A stretch of 41,623 nt of DNA from Sphingomonadales bacterium (GCA_027486275.1 JAIXPM010000248.1:1-41623); one strand, 5' to 3'; shown: positions 7,462 to 15,460, counted from the stretch's first letter. The notes: a model not told the origin generated them from the sequence alone. Numbers and translations are program-made.

Positions 7462-7739
7462 CCGTTAGCAACCATCTGGCGGAAATCCGCACCGCCCTTT
7501 CGCTGCTGTCTGCCCAGCAGGCGCAGGACAACCTGACCCGCGCCGACATGGTGGCCGCGTTGAACGCGGTGGAGCGCCACTGCGATGCGATCGCAGCGCT
7601 CACCGCGCCGGCAGACGTCGCCACGCTGCCGATCCTCACCCTTCACGACGTGGTGACCGAAGGCCGCGCCACCGTCGCCCGCCAGGCCGCCGGCCGCCAC
7701 CACCTGCAGGTGGTCACCAACTCGGGAGACGCGGCATGA
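7458..7739 (+). CDS. Hypothetical early protein
   Basis: The 93-residue product starts MTVSNHLAEIRTALSLLSAQQ and is mostly helical, with leucine-rich heptads in the first half and LPILTLHDVVTEGRATVARQAAGRHHLQVV near the end. The start is ATG 7458, overlapping the previous TGA; GGAGGG lies 9 bases before it. No known domain is recognised. It is coupled to the double winged-helix gene by ATGA at 7736. Confidence 0.55.
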   Translation: MTVSNHLAEIRTALSLLSAQQAQDNLTRADMVAALNAVERHCDAIAALTAPADVATLPILTLHDVVTEGRATVARQAAGRHHLQVVTNSGDAA

Positions 7740-8425
7740 CGGCCCGAGCCAATCAGATCGTGGCGCAGCTGACGCTGGCCAAGGGCAAGTGGATGGACAG
7801 CGACACGCTGGCCAAGGCGCTGGGCATCGGCAAGCCGCAGGTTTCGGCCGCCGTTTCGGAGGCGCGCAGCCAGCTGGGTTACCCGATCGAAACCCACCCG
7901 ATCCGCGCTGTCGGCTGGCGGCTGCCGCCCGACACGATGTCGCCGGCACCGCCGGCCGAGCCACCGCTTTCGCGCAACGGCGAGAAGATGCTGGCGATGC
8001 TGGAGGCCGCCGCCGGCGAATTCGTGTCGGGCAAGGTGCTGGCTGATCCGCTGGGCATCTATCCGTCTGAACTCGGGCGGATCGCCAAGCACATCATGCT
8101 GAAGCGGCCCGGCCTGGTCGTCGAGGGCGAGCGCGGCCGCGGCTATCGACTGCGCCAGGCCGGCACGGTGGACCCCGAGCCGCCAACGGCGGAGCCGGCC
8201 AAGCTGCCGCAGGCCCCGCTGCCGAAGCACGTGTCCCACCGGGCCGGGATCGAGCTACTGGCCCTTCTGGCGCCGCAGACGGCGGAGCGCGTGCGCGATA
8301 TCGCCCTGGAAAGCGGGCAAACCGCCACCGCCGCGATGGAACGGCTGATCTGGTATGGCATCGAGGTCCACCGCGATTTGATCGCCAGCGGCGAGCATCC
8401 GCTCCGGCTGGAGCGCGCGGCATGA
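7736..8425 (+). CDS. Tandem winged-helix DNA-binding protein
   Basis: This 229-residue protein appears to carry two winged-helix units. The first is residues 5 to 65 (QIVAQLTLAKGKWMDSDTLAKALGIGKPQVSAAVSEARSQLG then THPIRAVGWRL). The second is residues 80 to 140 (LSRNGEKMLAMLEAAAGEFVSGKVLADPLGIYPSELGRIAKHIML then VVEGERGRGYRL). Both end in the same G(W/Y)RL wing strand, like OmpR-type effector domains, which suggests an internal duplication. The last 60 residues (ERVRDIALESGQTATAAMERLIWYGIEVH) look like a ribbon-helix-helix or helical dimer module. A regulator of early or middle transcription is the best guess. It overlaps both neighbours by 4 bp. Confidence 0.6.
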   Translation: MTARANQIVAQLTLAKGKWMDSDTLAKALGIGKPQVSAAVSEARSQLGYPIETHPIRAVGWRLPPDTMSPAPPAEPPLSRNGEKMLAMLEAAAGEFVSGKVLADPLGIYPSELGRIAKHIMLKRPGLVVEGERGRGYRLRQAGTVDPEPPTAEPAKLPQAPLPKHVSHRAGIELLALLAPQTAERVRDIALESGQTATAAMERLIWYGIEVHRDLIASGEHPLRLERAA

Positions 8426-8910
8426 ACGCCGTCACGTTCCAGCGGCTGAGCGATGACGCCGCTCAGATGGCCGGCCACCTCGCCGCCATTGCCGAACTGC
8501 GCGCGCAGCTGAATTTGCTGGAGGCGGCCGTGCTTGGCGATATGGCGCGCCCCGGCGCGGCGCTGTTCCCGCGCGTCTGGATCGACCGCCTCGCCGAGCT
8601 GGTGGTGTTCGAATATGGCATCGACGTCACTGAGCTGCGCGGTTCCTATCGCCACCCGCGTTTCACCAAGCCGCGCTTTTTGTGGGTGTGGCTGGTGAAG
8701 GAAATCGCCAAGGCCAGCTATCCGCAGGTCGCCCAGCTGACCGGCTATGCCGATCACACCGCCGTGCGTCATGCCTGCCAGCGCGTCCACGGCTGGCGCA
8801 CTTCAACGCCGGATTTCAAGACCTTCAGCGACCAGCTGCTGCAGATCGGCCGCGCTCTGCGCGCGCCGTCCGCTACGCCGGCTGAGCCGGAAGCGGAGCC
8901 CGGCCAATGA
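8422..8910 (+). CDS. Protein with DnaA domain IV-like DNA-binding region
   Basis: Residues 60 to 122 of this 162-residue protein follow the C-terminal domain of DnaA. FEYGIDVTELRG is followed by RFTKPRFLWVWLVKEIAKASYPQVAQLTGYADHTAVRHACQRV, with the DHTAVRHA motif (residues 111 to 118) in place of the DnaA signature DHTTVxHA. DnaA domain IV recognises 9-mer DnaA boxes. Here the AAA+ and loader-binding domains are missing; residues 1 to 50 form a leucine-rich helical region instead. It could bind DnaA boxes to recruit or block the host initiator, or it may simply be a phage DNA-binding protein (inference). The family is related to the 'DnaA N/C-domain only' phage proteins. It is coupled to both neighbours. 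Confidence 0.65.
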   Translation: MNAVTFQRLSDDAAQMAGHLAAIAELRAQLNLLEAAVLGDMARPGAALFPRVWIDRLAELVVFEYGIDVTELRGSYRHPRFTKPRFLWVWLVKEIAKASYPQVAQLTGYADHTAVRHACQRVHGWRTSTPDFKTFSDQLLQIGRALRAPSATPAEPEAEPGQ

Positions 8911-9119
8911 CCGCGCGCGCCAGCTTCGCCCGGCCCACCCGCGCCATCGCGCCCGGCCTGCTCTGGCACTCCGGCTGCCACTGCCCTGGCTGCGGCCAGC
9001 AGCAATGGAACGTCGGCCGCGTCACCGCCGAGTGCGCCACCTGCGCCACCGCCCTGATCATCGCCGAGGTCGATGGCCTCACCCACCTTCAAGGAGAACT
9101 GCAATGCCCAAGCGCATGA
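8907..9119 (+). CDS. Small zinc-ribbon-like protein
   Basis: The 70-residue product has HSGCHCPGCGQQQWNV followed by ECATCATAL, that is CxxC-x17-CxxC if the first knuckle is CPGC with the upstream Cys. This spacing would hold one zinc ion in a ribbon. ATG 8907 overlaps the preceding stop. Its last codons overlap the Gam start and contain the Gam Shine-Dalgarno AAGGAG (9091..9096). Function unknown. Confidence 0.55.
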   Translation: MTARASFARPTRAIAPGLLWHSGCHCPGCGQQQWNVGRVTAECATCATALIIAEVDGLTHLQGELQCPSA

Positions 9120-9709
9120 AAACCCCGGCCGTGCTGGCCATCACCAGCCTGGAAGAACTCACCGCCCGCGTCGGCCGCTTCGCCGTGCTGTCGGCCGAGA
9201 TCGAGCGGCTGGAAGCCGATACCGCCGTCGCCATTGCCGAACTGAAGGCCGCCAAGGCCGAACTGCAGCAGCCGCTGGCCGCCGAGATGAAGGCGATCCT
9301 GGCCGCCGCCAAGCCCTGGTGGGCCGCCAACGGCCAGCAGCTGACCGACGGCAAGAAAAAGAGCGTCGAGCTGGCCGGCTGCTCGATCGGCGAGCGCCTT
9401 TCCAACCCGGCGCTGGCCCATCCGAAGCCGGAAGACGTGGCGATCGAGCTGATCAAGGGCCACGGCTGGCAGGCGCTGCTGCGCGTGAAGGAGGAATTGG
9501 ACAAGCCGGCGATCATGAAGGCGCTGGCCTACCAGCCGGGCTTGGCGGACGATCTCACCGAGAACGAAGCCGCGCTGGATCTCTGCGACACGCTGCAGGC
9601 GCTCGGCTTCTACGTCTCCCAGAAGGAGGAATTCTTCATCGCCCGCCTGGCCGATCCGGCCAAGCCCACCGAAACGGTCGCCGATCCGACCGAGCAGGTG
9701 GCGGCATGA
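9104..9709 (+). CDS. gam: Gam-like host-nuclease inhibitor
   Basis: The start ATG 9104 has AAGGAG 7 bases upstream. The 201-residue product matches the Mu Gam family. There is a long N-terminal coiled coil (VLSAEIERLEADTAVAIAELKAAKAELQQPL), then GKKKSVELAGCSIGERLSNP, the strand-turn region, then PEDVAIELIKGHGWQALLRVKEELDKPAIMKAL and a C-terminal FYVSQKEEFFIA. Mu Gam binds the ends of linear double-stranded DNA as a Ku-like dimer and blocks exonucleases. It sits in the usual semi-essential early region. The tail after residue 180 is a proline/threonine-rich extension. Confidence 0.88.
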   Translation: MPKRMKTPAVLAITSLEELTARVGRFAVLSAEIERLEADTAVAIAELKAAKAELQQPLAAEMKAILAAAKPWWAANGQQLTDGKKKSVELAGCSIGERLSNPALAHPKPEDVAIELIKGHGWQALLRVKEELDKPAIMKALAYQPGLADDLTENEAALDLCDTLQALGFYVSQKEEFFIARLADPAKPTETVADPTEQVAA

Positions 9710-10017
9710 GCGCGCCGATCTTCTACGGCCTGATCGACAACCCGATCGGGGAAATCACCGGGTGGAGCGACCACGACAAGATCGCAGTGATCGTCGATGC
9801 CGGCCATCGCTACAACGGCAACCTCGTGGAGAACCATGTCCGCGTCGTTCAGCTTGATCGCGATGACATCGAGGCGCTCGACGAAGCCAGCAATGGGGGC
9901 GAGCCAGTCGACCCCAGCGACTTCTGCGGTGACGAAATCGTGACGGACGTCGCCGGCGCGCGCAAACTGGCCGCTCTGCTCACCGCGGCCGCTGACAAGG
10001 CGGAGGGTAAAGCATGA
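9706..10017 (+). CDS. Hypothetical early protein
   Basis: The 103-residue product starts MSAPIFYGLIDNPIGEITGWSDHDKIAVIVDAG. It is acidic, with mixed strands and helices and no recognised domain or membrane segment. ATG 9706 overlaps the Gam stop and the GemA start overlaps its own stop, so it is translated as part of the Gam-GemA chain. Function unknown. Confidence 0.55.
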   Translation: MSAPIFYGLIDNPIGEITGWSDHDKIAVIVDAGHRYNGNLVENHVRVVQLDRDDIEALDEASNGGEPVDPSDFCGDEIVTDVAGARKLAALLTAAADKAEGKA

Positions 10018-10697
10018 CCGCCGCCGCCCGCGCCCAGCGGACCGCCCGGCCGGCCAGGTTCGCGCCTGATCCGCACCGGCGCACGATGATCGCCAAGCTG
10101 CACCTGGCCAAGAAGGAGCTGGCGCTGGACGACGAGGATTATCGCGTCGTCCTGCACCGGGTGACCGGCCAGCGCAGCGCGGCGGATCTGTCGGCCGCCC
10201 AGCTGGACGCGGCCCTGAAGGAGATGAAGCGGCTGGGCTGGCAGGCAAAACCCGCCAGCGGCCGTGCGTCCAATCCGGCCGCCAACAAGGCCCGCGCGAT
10301 GCTGATCTCGCTCGGCCTGATGGGCGTGATCCGCAATTCGAGCGAGCAGGCGCTGAACGCCTTCGCCCGCCGCCAGATCGGCGTCGATCGACTGTCGTGG
10401 GCCGATCAGAGCCAGGTCTACAAACTGATCGAGGCGCTGAAGGCCATCGCCAATCGCAACGGCTGGAATCAGTCCACCGAAGGCCTGGCCGATCCTGTGT
10501 GGACGCTGAAGCTGCGCCTGTGCGAGGCCATTGTGGCCCGCCTGGTCGCGGCAGGCATCGAGCCGCCGGGCACGGCGCTGGCGACGCTGGCGGGCGAAAT
10601 CCTCGCCACCGGCGGCCCGGTGATGACGCTCGACGAACGCCAGCTCGAGCAGCTGGCCGCCGCGCTTGGCGCCCGCCTGAAAGCCGGCGCGCCCTGA
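10014..10697 (+). CDS. gemA: GemA-like regulatory protein (Mu gp16, DUF1018)
   Basis: The 227-residue product has the typical GemA opening: RRTMIAKLHLAKKELALDDEDYRVVLHRVTGQRSAADLSAAQLDAALKEMKRLGW. A central region (ARAMLISLGLMGVIRNSSEQALNAFARRQIGVDRLSWADQSQVYKLIEALK) is followed by a C-terminal helical region. In Mu, GemA modulates expression of host genes during lytic growth. It lies just before the Mor-like gene, as in Mu. The coding overlap with the next gene is TGATG. Confidence 0.9.
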   Translation: MTAAARAQRTARPARFAPDPHRRTMIAKLHLAKKELALDDEDYRVVLHRVTGQRSAADLSAAQLDAALKEMKRLGWQAKPASGRASNPAANKARAMLISLGLMGVIRNSSEQALNAFARRQIGVDRLSWADQSQVYKLIEALKAIANRNGWNQSTEGLADPVWTLKLRLCEAIVARLVAAGIEPPGTALATLAGEILATGGPVMTLDERQLEQLAAALGARLKAGAP

Positions 10698-11092
10698 TGG
10701 CCGCCGCCCGTCGCTTTGAACTGGTCGATGATCTGATCGCGCTGATCGGCGCGGACGGGTATTTGCGGCTGGCCGAAGCGATGGGCGGCGCGCTGTTTTA
10801 TGTGCCGCGCAGTGTTGGCCCGGATCATCCGCTCACCCGTGCCATCGGCGCCGATCTGGCCGGCGCGCTGGCACAGAATTTCCACGGCATGCAGATCACC
10901 CTGCCCGTGGCCGAATATCGCCGCCGCGCCATCTGGGCGCTGAAGCGGCAAGGCTGTTCCGGCGACGAAATCGCCCGCCAGTTGCGCCTGCCCCGCTCTT
11001 CGGTTTATCGGGAGCTGGCAAACGCGCAGATCGCCGATCGCGGCGCGCGCGCCGACAGCCGCCAGATGGCGTTGCCCGGACTTTCCGACTGA
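10697..11092 (+). CDS. Mor/C-type transcription activator of late genes
   Basis: The 131-residue product resembles Mor and C of Mu. The N-terminal half contains GGALFYVPRS (Mor family 'GG-x-x-x-Y-I-P'), and the C-terminal half has the helix-turn-helix RRRAIWALKRQGCSGDEIARQLRLPRSSVYRELAN. Mor and C bind dyad-symmetric promoters to switch on middle and late transcription. Only one such gene is visible, so it may serve both roles. It is the last gene before the 11104 palindrome and the lysis genes, which points to autonomous control of the late operons. Confidence 0.85.
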   Translation: MAAARRFELVDDLIALIGADGYLRLAEAMGGALFYVPRSVGPDHPLTRAIGADLAGALAQNFHGMQITLPVAEYRRRAIWALKRQGCSGDEIARQLRLPRSSVYRELANAQIADRGARADSRQMALPGLSD

Positions 11093-11103
11093 CCCAATCT
11101 CTC

Positions 11104-11141
11104 GTCCCGCGCGGGACAGGAGTTGCCGCCGCCCGCGCGGG
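11104..11141 (+). promoter_or_regulatory. Palindromic operator before late operon 1
   Basis: GTCCCGCGCGGGAC (11104..11117) is a perfect 14-bp palindrome. A shorter one, CCCGCGCGGG, follows at 11132..11141 and runs straight into TAAGCC. The only other copy of the 14-mer pattern noticed is before the second late operon at 24127, also followed by GGTAAGCC. It lies between the Mor-like gene and the endolysin, at the place of the Mu lysis promoter. Binding by the Mor-like protein is inferred. Confidence 0.65.
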
Positions 11142-11153
11142 TAAGCCGGGATC

Positions 11154-11792
11154 ATGTCCAGCGCCACCCGCCCTGAAACCGTGCCCAATTTCCGCCGCCC
11201 AGCGGCGGTCGGCTGGGCCGGGCGCGATGCCGGTGATCGTTTCTCCATCTGCCTGGAACGGCTGTTCGCTCACGAAGGCGGCTTCAACAATCTGAAGGCC
11301 GATCGCGGCGGCGCCACCAATTTCGGCATCTCGCTGCGCTTCCTGCAGGGCGAGGCGGCGATGAACGCCAAGGTGCGTGGCCTGCTGCCGCCTGGCCCAG
11401 TGACGGCCGACACCATCCGCGCGCTGGGCGCCGAAACCGCCGCGCAGATCTATCTCTGGTGCTTCTGGGCGCCCTCTCACTGTGATCGTCTGCCGTACGG
11501 TGTGGACGGCATGGTGTTCGATCAGGCGGTGAACGGCGGCCGCACCACCGGCATCCGCCTGCTGCAGCGGGCGATCAACCGCGCCGGCAATCGCGTCGTT
11601 TCGGTTCTGGAAGATGGCCAGATTGGCCAGCGCACGCTCGACGCGGCGCGCAAAGTGCCGTTCCTGCCGCTACGCGCTGCCTTCCGCGCCGTTGCGGCCG
11701 AGCGCTATGTCGCCATCGTCGACGCCAACCCCAGCCAGGCCAAGTTCCTGAAGGGCTGGCTGAACCGCGCTGCCGCGCTGGGGGACGTCTGA
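11154..11792 (+). CDS. Endolysin, GH108-type muramidase
   Basis: The 212-residue product has the GH108 active-site region near residue 40: LFAHEGGFNNLKADRGGATNFGIS, with E41 of the EGG motif as the catalytic acid. The C-terminal peptidoglycan-binding part follows (GMVFDQAVNGGRTTGIRLLQRAIN, then DGQIGQRTLDAA). It should cut the glycan chain of peptidoglycan to release progeny. No signal peptide or N-terminal anchor is seen, so it needs the holin at 11792. It is the first gene of late operon 1. Confidence 0.88.
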   Translation: MSSATRPETVPNFRRPAAVGWAGRDAGDRFSICLERLFAHEGGFNNLKADRGGATNFGISLRFLQGEAAMNAKVRGLLPPGPVTADTIRALGAETAAQIYLWCFWAPSHCDRLPYGVDGMVFDQAVNGGRTTGIRLLQRAINRAGNRVVSVLEDGQIGQRTLDAARKVPFLPLRAAFRAVAAERYVAIVDANPSQAKFLKGWLNRAAALGDV

Positions 11793-12130
11793 TGGCCGGC
11801 AGCCTGATCGGCGCGGCCATCGCCGCCGCAAAAGCCCACGCGGCCGAACTGGTGGAGGCGGCAGCGACGGCCGCCAGCGCCGGCGAGACGGCGGCCAGCA
11901 ATTCCGGCACCAGCTGCCCGCCGCGCTCGCTCTGGGCCTTCTTCATCCGCGCCTGGCGGCCGTTCTGCGGCTGGATGATCGGGCTGCTGCTGGCCCGCTC
12001 CGTCGCCGTGCCGCTCGTCCAGCTCGCCCGCGGCGACACCGTCGAAACCACCGACTGGACCGCGCTCGCCGCCATGGCCGCCGTGCTCTTCGTCACCCGC
12101 TCCTACGAGCGCGCAAAAGGAATTGCCTGA
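11792..12130 (+). CDS. Holin, 3TM phage family
   Basis: The 112-residue protein has a small-residue-rich N-terminus and then the family pattern WAFFIRAWRPFCGWMIGLLLARSVAVPLVQL and a last hydrophobic helix WTALAAMAAVLFVTRSYERAKG. The RPF-x-GW motif and the final SYE(R)-type end are typical of phage 3TM holins. It would permeabilise the inner membrane to let the endolysin through. It starts on the endolysin stop (ATG 11792). Confidence 0.85.
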   Translation: MAGSLIGAAIAAAKAHAAELVEAAATAASAGETAASNSGTSCPPRSLWAFFIRAWRPFCGWMIGLLLARSVAVPLVQLARGDTVETTDWTALAAMAAVLFVTRSYERAKGIA

Positions 12131-12459
12131 TGGGAAAACTGACTCTGGACGGCGACGATCTGGCCGACCGCAAGGTCGAAGCCGCGCTGGCCGCAATCGG
12201 CGCGACCACTCAGCCGTTGGTCTTCACCGGCACCGCCAATGTCGCTCTGGCTGTGACCGGTGGTGCGACCGGCACGGCAGTGGTTGAAAAGAGCTTCGAT
12301 GCCGGCGCAACCTGGCTGCCGCTCAGCAATCTCGGCACCGTCGTCACGCTCACCGCGCCCTGCACCGAGGTGATCTTCAACCGCGAACCTGGGGTGTCTC
12401 ACAGGCTGCGCCGCACCGGCGGCGCCGGCGCTGGCTTCCAGGCCCGCATTTCGCAGTGA
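12130..12459 (+). CDS. Hypothetical late protein, beta-rich
   Basis: This 109-residue product lies between holin and spanins, where lysis genes are expected, but shows no lysis motif. It consists of alternating short beta-prone stretches (PLVFTGTANVALAVTGGATGTAVVEKSFDAGATWLPLSNLGTVVTLT), which look like a small beta-sandwich of the kind found in virion decoration or fibre proteins. It is coupled to the holin (TGATG) and to the next gene (GTGA). Function unknown. Confidence 0.55.
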   Translation: MGKLTLDGDDLADRKVEAALAAIGATTQPLVFTGTANVALAVTGGATGTAVVEKSFDAGATWLPLSNLGTVVTLTAPCTEVIFNREPGVSHRLRRTGGAGAGFQARISQ

Positions 12460-12716
12460 TCTACGCCTCCGCCTTTCCTGGCCTCGCCGGCCCGGCGCAG
12501 CGCGGCTTTCTGGGCAGCGGCGTGGCGGTGCCCGCGCCGCCTGGCGGCTCCTTCGATTTCACCCTGGACACGCTGGCTGGCGTCACCAGCTGGGGGCTGA
12601 ATACCATCGCCACGGTGCTGCTCATCGGCATCGATGCGGATGATTTCGAGCTGGAGATCGTGGAAACCCCAGGGCTGTTTGGCGACGACACCGGCCTGGT
12701 CGGAGTGAACGGCTGA
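12456..12716 (+). CDS. Hypothetical late protein
   Basis: GTG 12456 overlaps the previous stop and opens an 86-residue frame (MIYASAFPGLAGPAQRGF...). It has a hydrophobic middle (LNTIATVLLIGIDADDFELEIVETPG) but no clear membrane helix. Its stop overlaps the ATG of the 914-aa gene, so the three genes at 12130, 12456 and 12716 form a coupled unit, probably a fibre or surface-binding set. Confidence 0.5.
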   Translation: MIYASAFPGLAGPAQRGFLGSGVAVPAPPGGSFDFTLDTLAGVTSWGLNTIATVLLIGIDADDFELEIVETPGLFGDDTGLVGVNG

Positions 12717-15460
12717 TGTCTGCGAAAATCCAAGCCGCCAACGCGACCGAGCTGCAGCCGGCCACCACCATCACCAAGCGCAATTTCACCCTGCCGATCG
12801 CGCTTGGCGGCGCCAGCGGGCAGGTGGCCGGCGCATCGCAATGGGCGTTCATCAAGCTGCCGTCCCCGTTCACCGGCAACCAGCTTTTCAACATCATGGG
12901 CGGCGACTTCGACCGCAACGGCCTGATCAACGTAACCGGCCAGACCGGCCTGGTGATTGGTGGACCTTCGTCGGCCAACAGCACGCGCCGAATGCGGTGG
13001 CGGATCGGCACCAGCAACCGAAACAGCGATTCCATGTCGCAGTTTGCCGATGGCACTGGCTATCTGATGGGCTGGGGCACGGCCAATGCTGGCAGCAACG
13101 GCACGCCGGACTGGCGCGAGTTCATCGCCTTCTGCCCAGTGGGCGGCACGCCGGAGAGCGCGGTGTTCACCCATATCAGCGCGCACACGTCCAGCTCCAC
13201 CACGGCCATGCTGGCGAACATCGGCTCCGCGATCGCCGGCGCCGCTTCGGCCCGCACGCCGGTGGGCTTCGAGTATGAGCATGTCGCCTATATCGACGGC
13301 GATTTCCCGTGGGACAGCCTCAACAACCGCCCGCACCACGATGCCATCGCCGCGCTGGCGGGCAGCGGCATTCACCCGTTCCGCACCTATGCCGAGCTGA
13401 TCGCGCAGCAGAATGCCGGCACGCTGCCCTATGCCAACCAGCGCAGCAACGGCGATGCCAGCAACCCGCGCAACGGCCGCTCCGAGATGATTTTCTATGT
13501 GCCGCTTCGCAGCATTGCCGACCTGACCAATCAAGGCACCGGACCGGCCAACACGCTGCAGAAGGCCGATTACAACGGTCTGACCGATGGCTTCGTGGCC
13601 TCGACGCCGCTGATCGCGCCGCCGCACTGGACGCCGGGCACCACCGCGCCGTCCATCAACGATCCGCAGCTTCGCGGTTTCGGCGGCGCCGGCACGCGCA
13701 CGCTTTCGTTCTCCGGCACCTATGATCTGCTGAACACCACCGCCCTGCAGCGCCGGCTGACCTATGACACCAGCCCGGTGAACGAAGGGGCGGTGGCCGG
13801 CGCCGTGGTGCCGGGCTTTAACTGGTCCACCGCCGGGATGGTGCTCGAGGGCGGGGTTGCCATCTGCAATATCCAGATTCCGTACGGCGGCCCCTACGTG
13901 CTGGAATGGCGCGACGCCAACGACAATCTGGTCATGTCCGCGCCGCTGGGCAAGCTCGTGGTGGGCCTGTCTTTCGAGGTGGAAGGCCAATCCGGCGCCC
14001 GCCTGGCGATGCTCACCAACGCCGCCAACCTGCCGCTGGGGCCGAACAATCTGGGCGTGGCGTTGCCGGCCGACGCCCTGGGCTATGCCTTCGTGCTGAA
14101 CAACAACGAGGCCAACGGCGCCAGCTATTTGCAGCCGACGCCGCCGCCGGCGACCAGCAGCATTATGCTGCCCGGCACGACGCCCAATGTCGGCCATGGC
14201 CTGGTTGAGTGCGTGAAGGAGTTTAGCCGGCATTTCCCGCGGATGCCGCTCATCCTCAAGATTTCGGCGGTCAACGGCATCGGCATGGATAGCTGGAACG
14301 CCGATGCCTTCGTGAAATTTGGCAGCGTCTTTTCGGCCTCGTGGAAATACCGCGGCACCAAGGGCGCGGTGCCTGGTCCGTTGGCGGCCGATGGCGCCGG
14401 CATCATGGGATACAGCTCGCGGCTGACCGGCGGCTATGTCGACGGCTTCATCACCATGTGGACCGGCATCGAGGATACCAAGGCCGGCCGGCAGGCCTGG
14501 CTGGGCCACCTGGCCAATTATTACGACGCCAATCCTAACCCGCTGCAGATCGTGTTCCCGCCCTGGCGCGGCCACCGCGAGCCGCCGGATGGCAACGCCA
14601 CGGTCAACAACCGCGCCAGCAGCATGCTTTTCGCCACTGAGGCTGATGAATGCGGCCCCAACGGCGTGCTGGCGCCCTGCCTGCCTGATTTCGTGTCGGA
14701 CAACACTGAAAGCTTGCACAGCGCATCGGAGGGGCCTTTCGGACCCGGCGGCGGCCCGGTCAGCGACGCCAACAAATGGGGCCAGGCCAGCATTGGCATC
14801 ACCATCGGCCGGGAAATTGCGCGGGCCTACAACCGCAAGATCAAGCCGTCCGGTCACCCGATCGTTGGCGCCTGGTTTGGCAATCCTGGCCGCACCAGAG
14901 TGGTGGTCCAGCTGCCGCGGCAGATGCGGACGCTGATCGATCCCGTCTCGGGCCTGCCGACCGCGCTCTCCAACCGGTTCAGCTTTAGCCTCAACAACGG
15001 CACTGCCTGGGGCACGGCCGGTTTCGCCGGCCAAGCGCCTGACAACGTGGTGGCTGTCACGGCCACCCTGCACGCCAGTGGCTGGTTCGTGTTCCTTGAT
15101 CGCGCCAGCGGCGCTTGGCCGGAAACCGGCCTGCGCGTGGATTGGTGCCGCGAATGGCCGTTCGGCCCGACCGAAATGCCGGACGAGGCCAACGCCGAAG
15201 TCATGCTGCGCGGGCTGCTCTATGACCTGCAGACGTTCCGCGGCGCCACCAACCTGGCCGTGCCGCGCGGCGCCGCGCTCTGCAACGTGCCGGCGGTCGG
15301 CACCGGCCAGGGCGGCGTGCCCGTCGCCGCCAAGGGCGCGCCAACGGTCCGGTCCTATCAGAAGATGGCCGGCAGCCGCACCGTCACCTTCAAAGGCAAG
15401 AAGATTTCCACCGGCGAAATCGTGGAAAAAACCTTCACGCTCGAATTGGAGCCGGCATGA
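12716..15460 (+). CDS. Large SGNH/sialate-esterase-like protein in the lysis cassette
   Basis: This 914-residue protein has no family I can name with certainty. Residues 424 to 426 are GQS in FEVEGQSGARLAML, like the GQSN nucleophile block of sialate O-acetylesterase-type SGNH hydrolases. YVDGFITMWTGIEDTKAG resembles their Q-x-E-S-D block but is degenerate. DNTESLHSASEGP (His668), followed by NKWGQASIGITIGREIARAY, resembles the D-x-x-H block and the closing helix. The N-terminal 380 residues are beta-rich with Asn/Gly repeats, like a tail-fibre stem. No signal peptide. It may be a receptor-binding or polysaccharide-modifying virion protein; a free lysis enzyme is less likely. The position between holin and spanins is unusual. 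Confidence 0.5.
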   Translation: MSAKIQAANATELQPATTITKRNFTLPIALGGASGQVAGASQWAFIKLPSPFTGNQLFNIMGGDFDRNGLINVTGQTGLVIGGPSSANSTRRMRWRIGTSNRNSDSMSQFADGTGYLMGWGTANAGSNGTPDWREFIAFCPVGGTPESAVFTHISAHTSSSTTAMLANIGSAIAGAASARTPVGFEYEHVAYIDGDFPWDSLNNRPHHDAIAALAGSGIHPFRTYAELIAQQNAGTLPYANQRSNGDASNPRNGRSEMIFYVPLRSIADLTNQGTGPANTLQKADYNGLTDGFVASTPLIAPPHWTPGTTAPSINDPQLRGFGGAGTRTLSFSGTYDLLNTTALQRRLTYDTSPVNEGAVAGAVVPGFNWSTAGMVLEGGVAICNIQIPYGGPYVLEWRDANDNLVMSAPLGKLVVGLSFEVEGQSGARLAMLTNAANLPLGPNNLGVALPADALGYAFVLNNNEANGASYLQPTPPPATSSIMLPGTTPNVGHGLVECVKEFSRHFPRMPLILKISAVNGIGMDSWNADAFVKFGSVFSASWKYRGTKGAVPGPLAADGAGIMGYSSRLTGGYVDGFITMWTGIEDTKAGRQAWLGHLANYYDANPNPLQIVFPPWRGHREPPDGNATVNNRASSMLFATEADECGPNGVLAPCLPDFVSDNTESLHSASEGPFGPGGGPVSDANKWGQASIGITIGREIARAYNRKIKPSGHPIVGAWFGNPGRTRVVVQLPRQMRTLIDPVSGLPTALSNRFSFSLNNGTAWGTAGFAGQAPDNVVAVTATLHASGWFVFLDRASGAWPETGLRVDWCREWPFGPTEMPDEANAEVMLRGLLYDLQTFRGATNLAVPRGAALCNVPAVGTGQGGVPVAAKGAPTVRSYQKMAGSRTVTFKGKKISTGEIVEKTFTLELEPA

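Noticed and set aside
9073..9705. Upstream extension of the 9706 gene in the same frame
   Set aside because: This stretch is the shadow of gam in another frame; ATG 9706 overlaps the gam stop as in the neighbouring genes.
12461..15073. 870-residue open frame on the minus strand
   Set aside because: It is an antisense shadow of the 914-aa gene: high GC keeps stop codons rare, the sequence is rich in Arg/Gly/His typical of shadows, and it has no ribosome site or domain.
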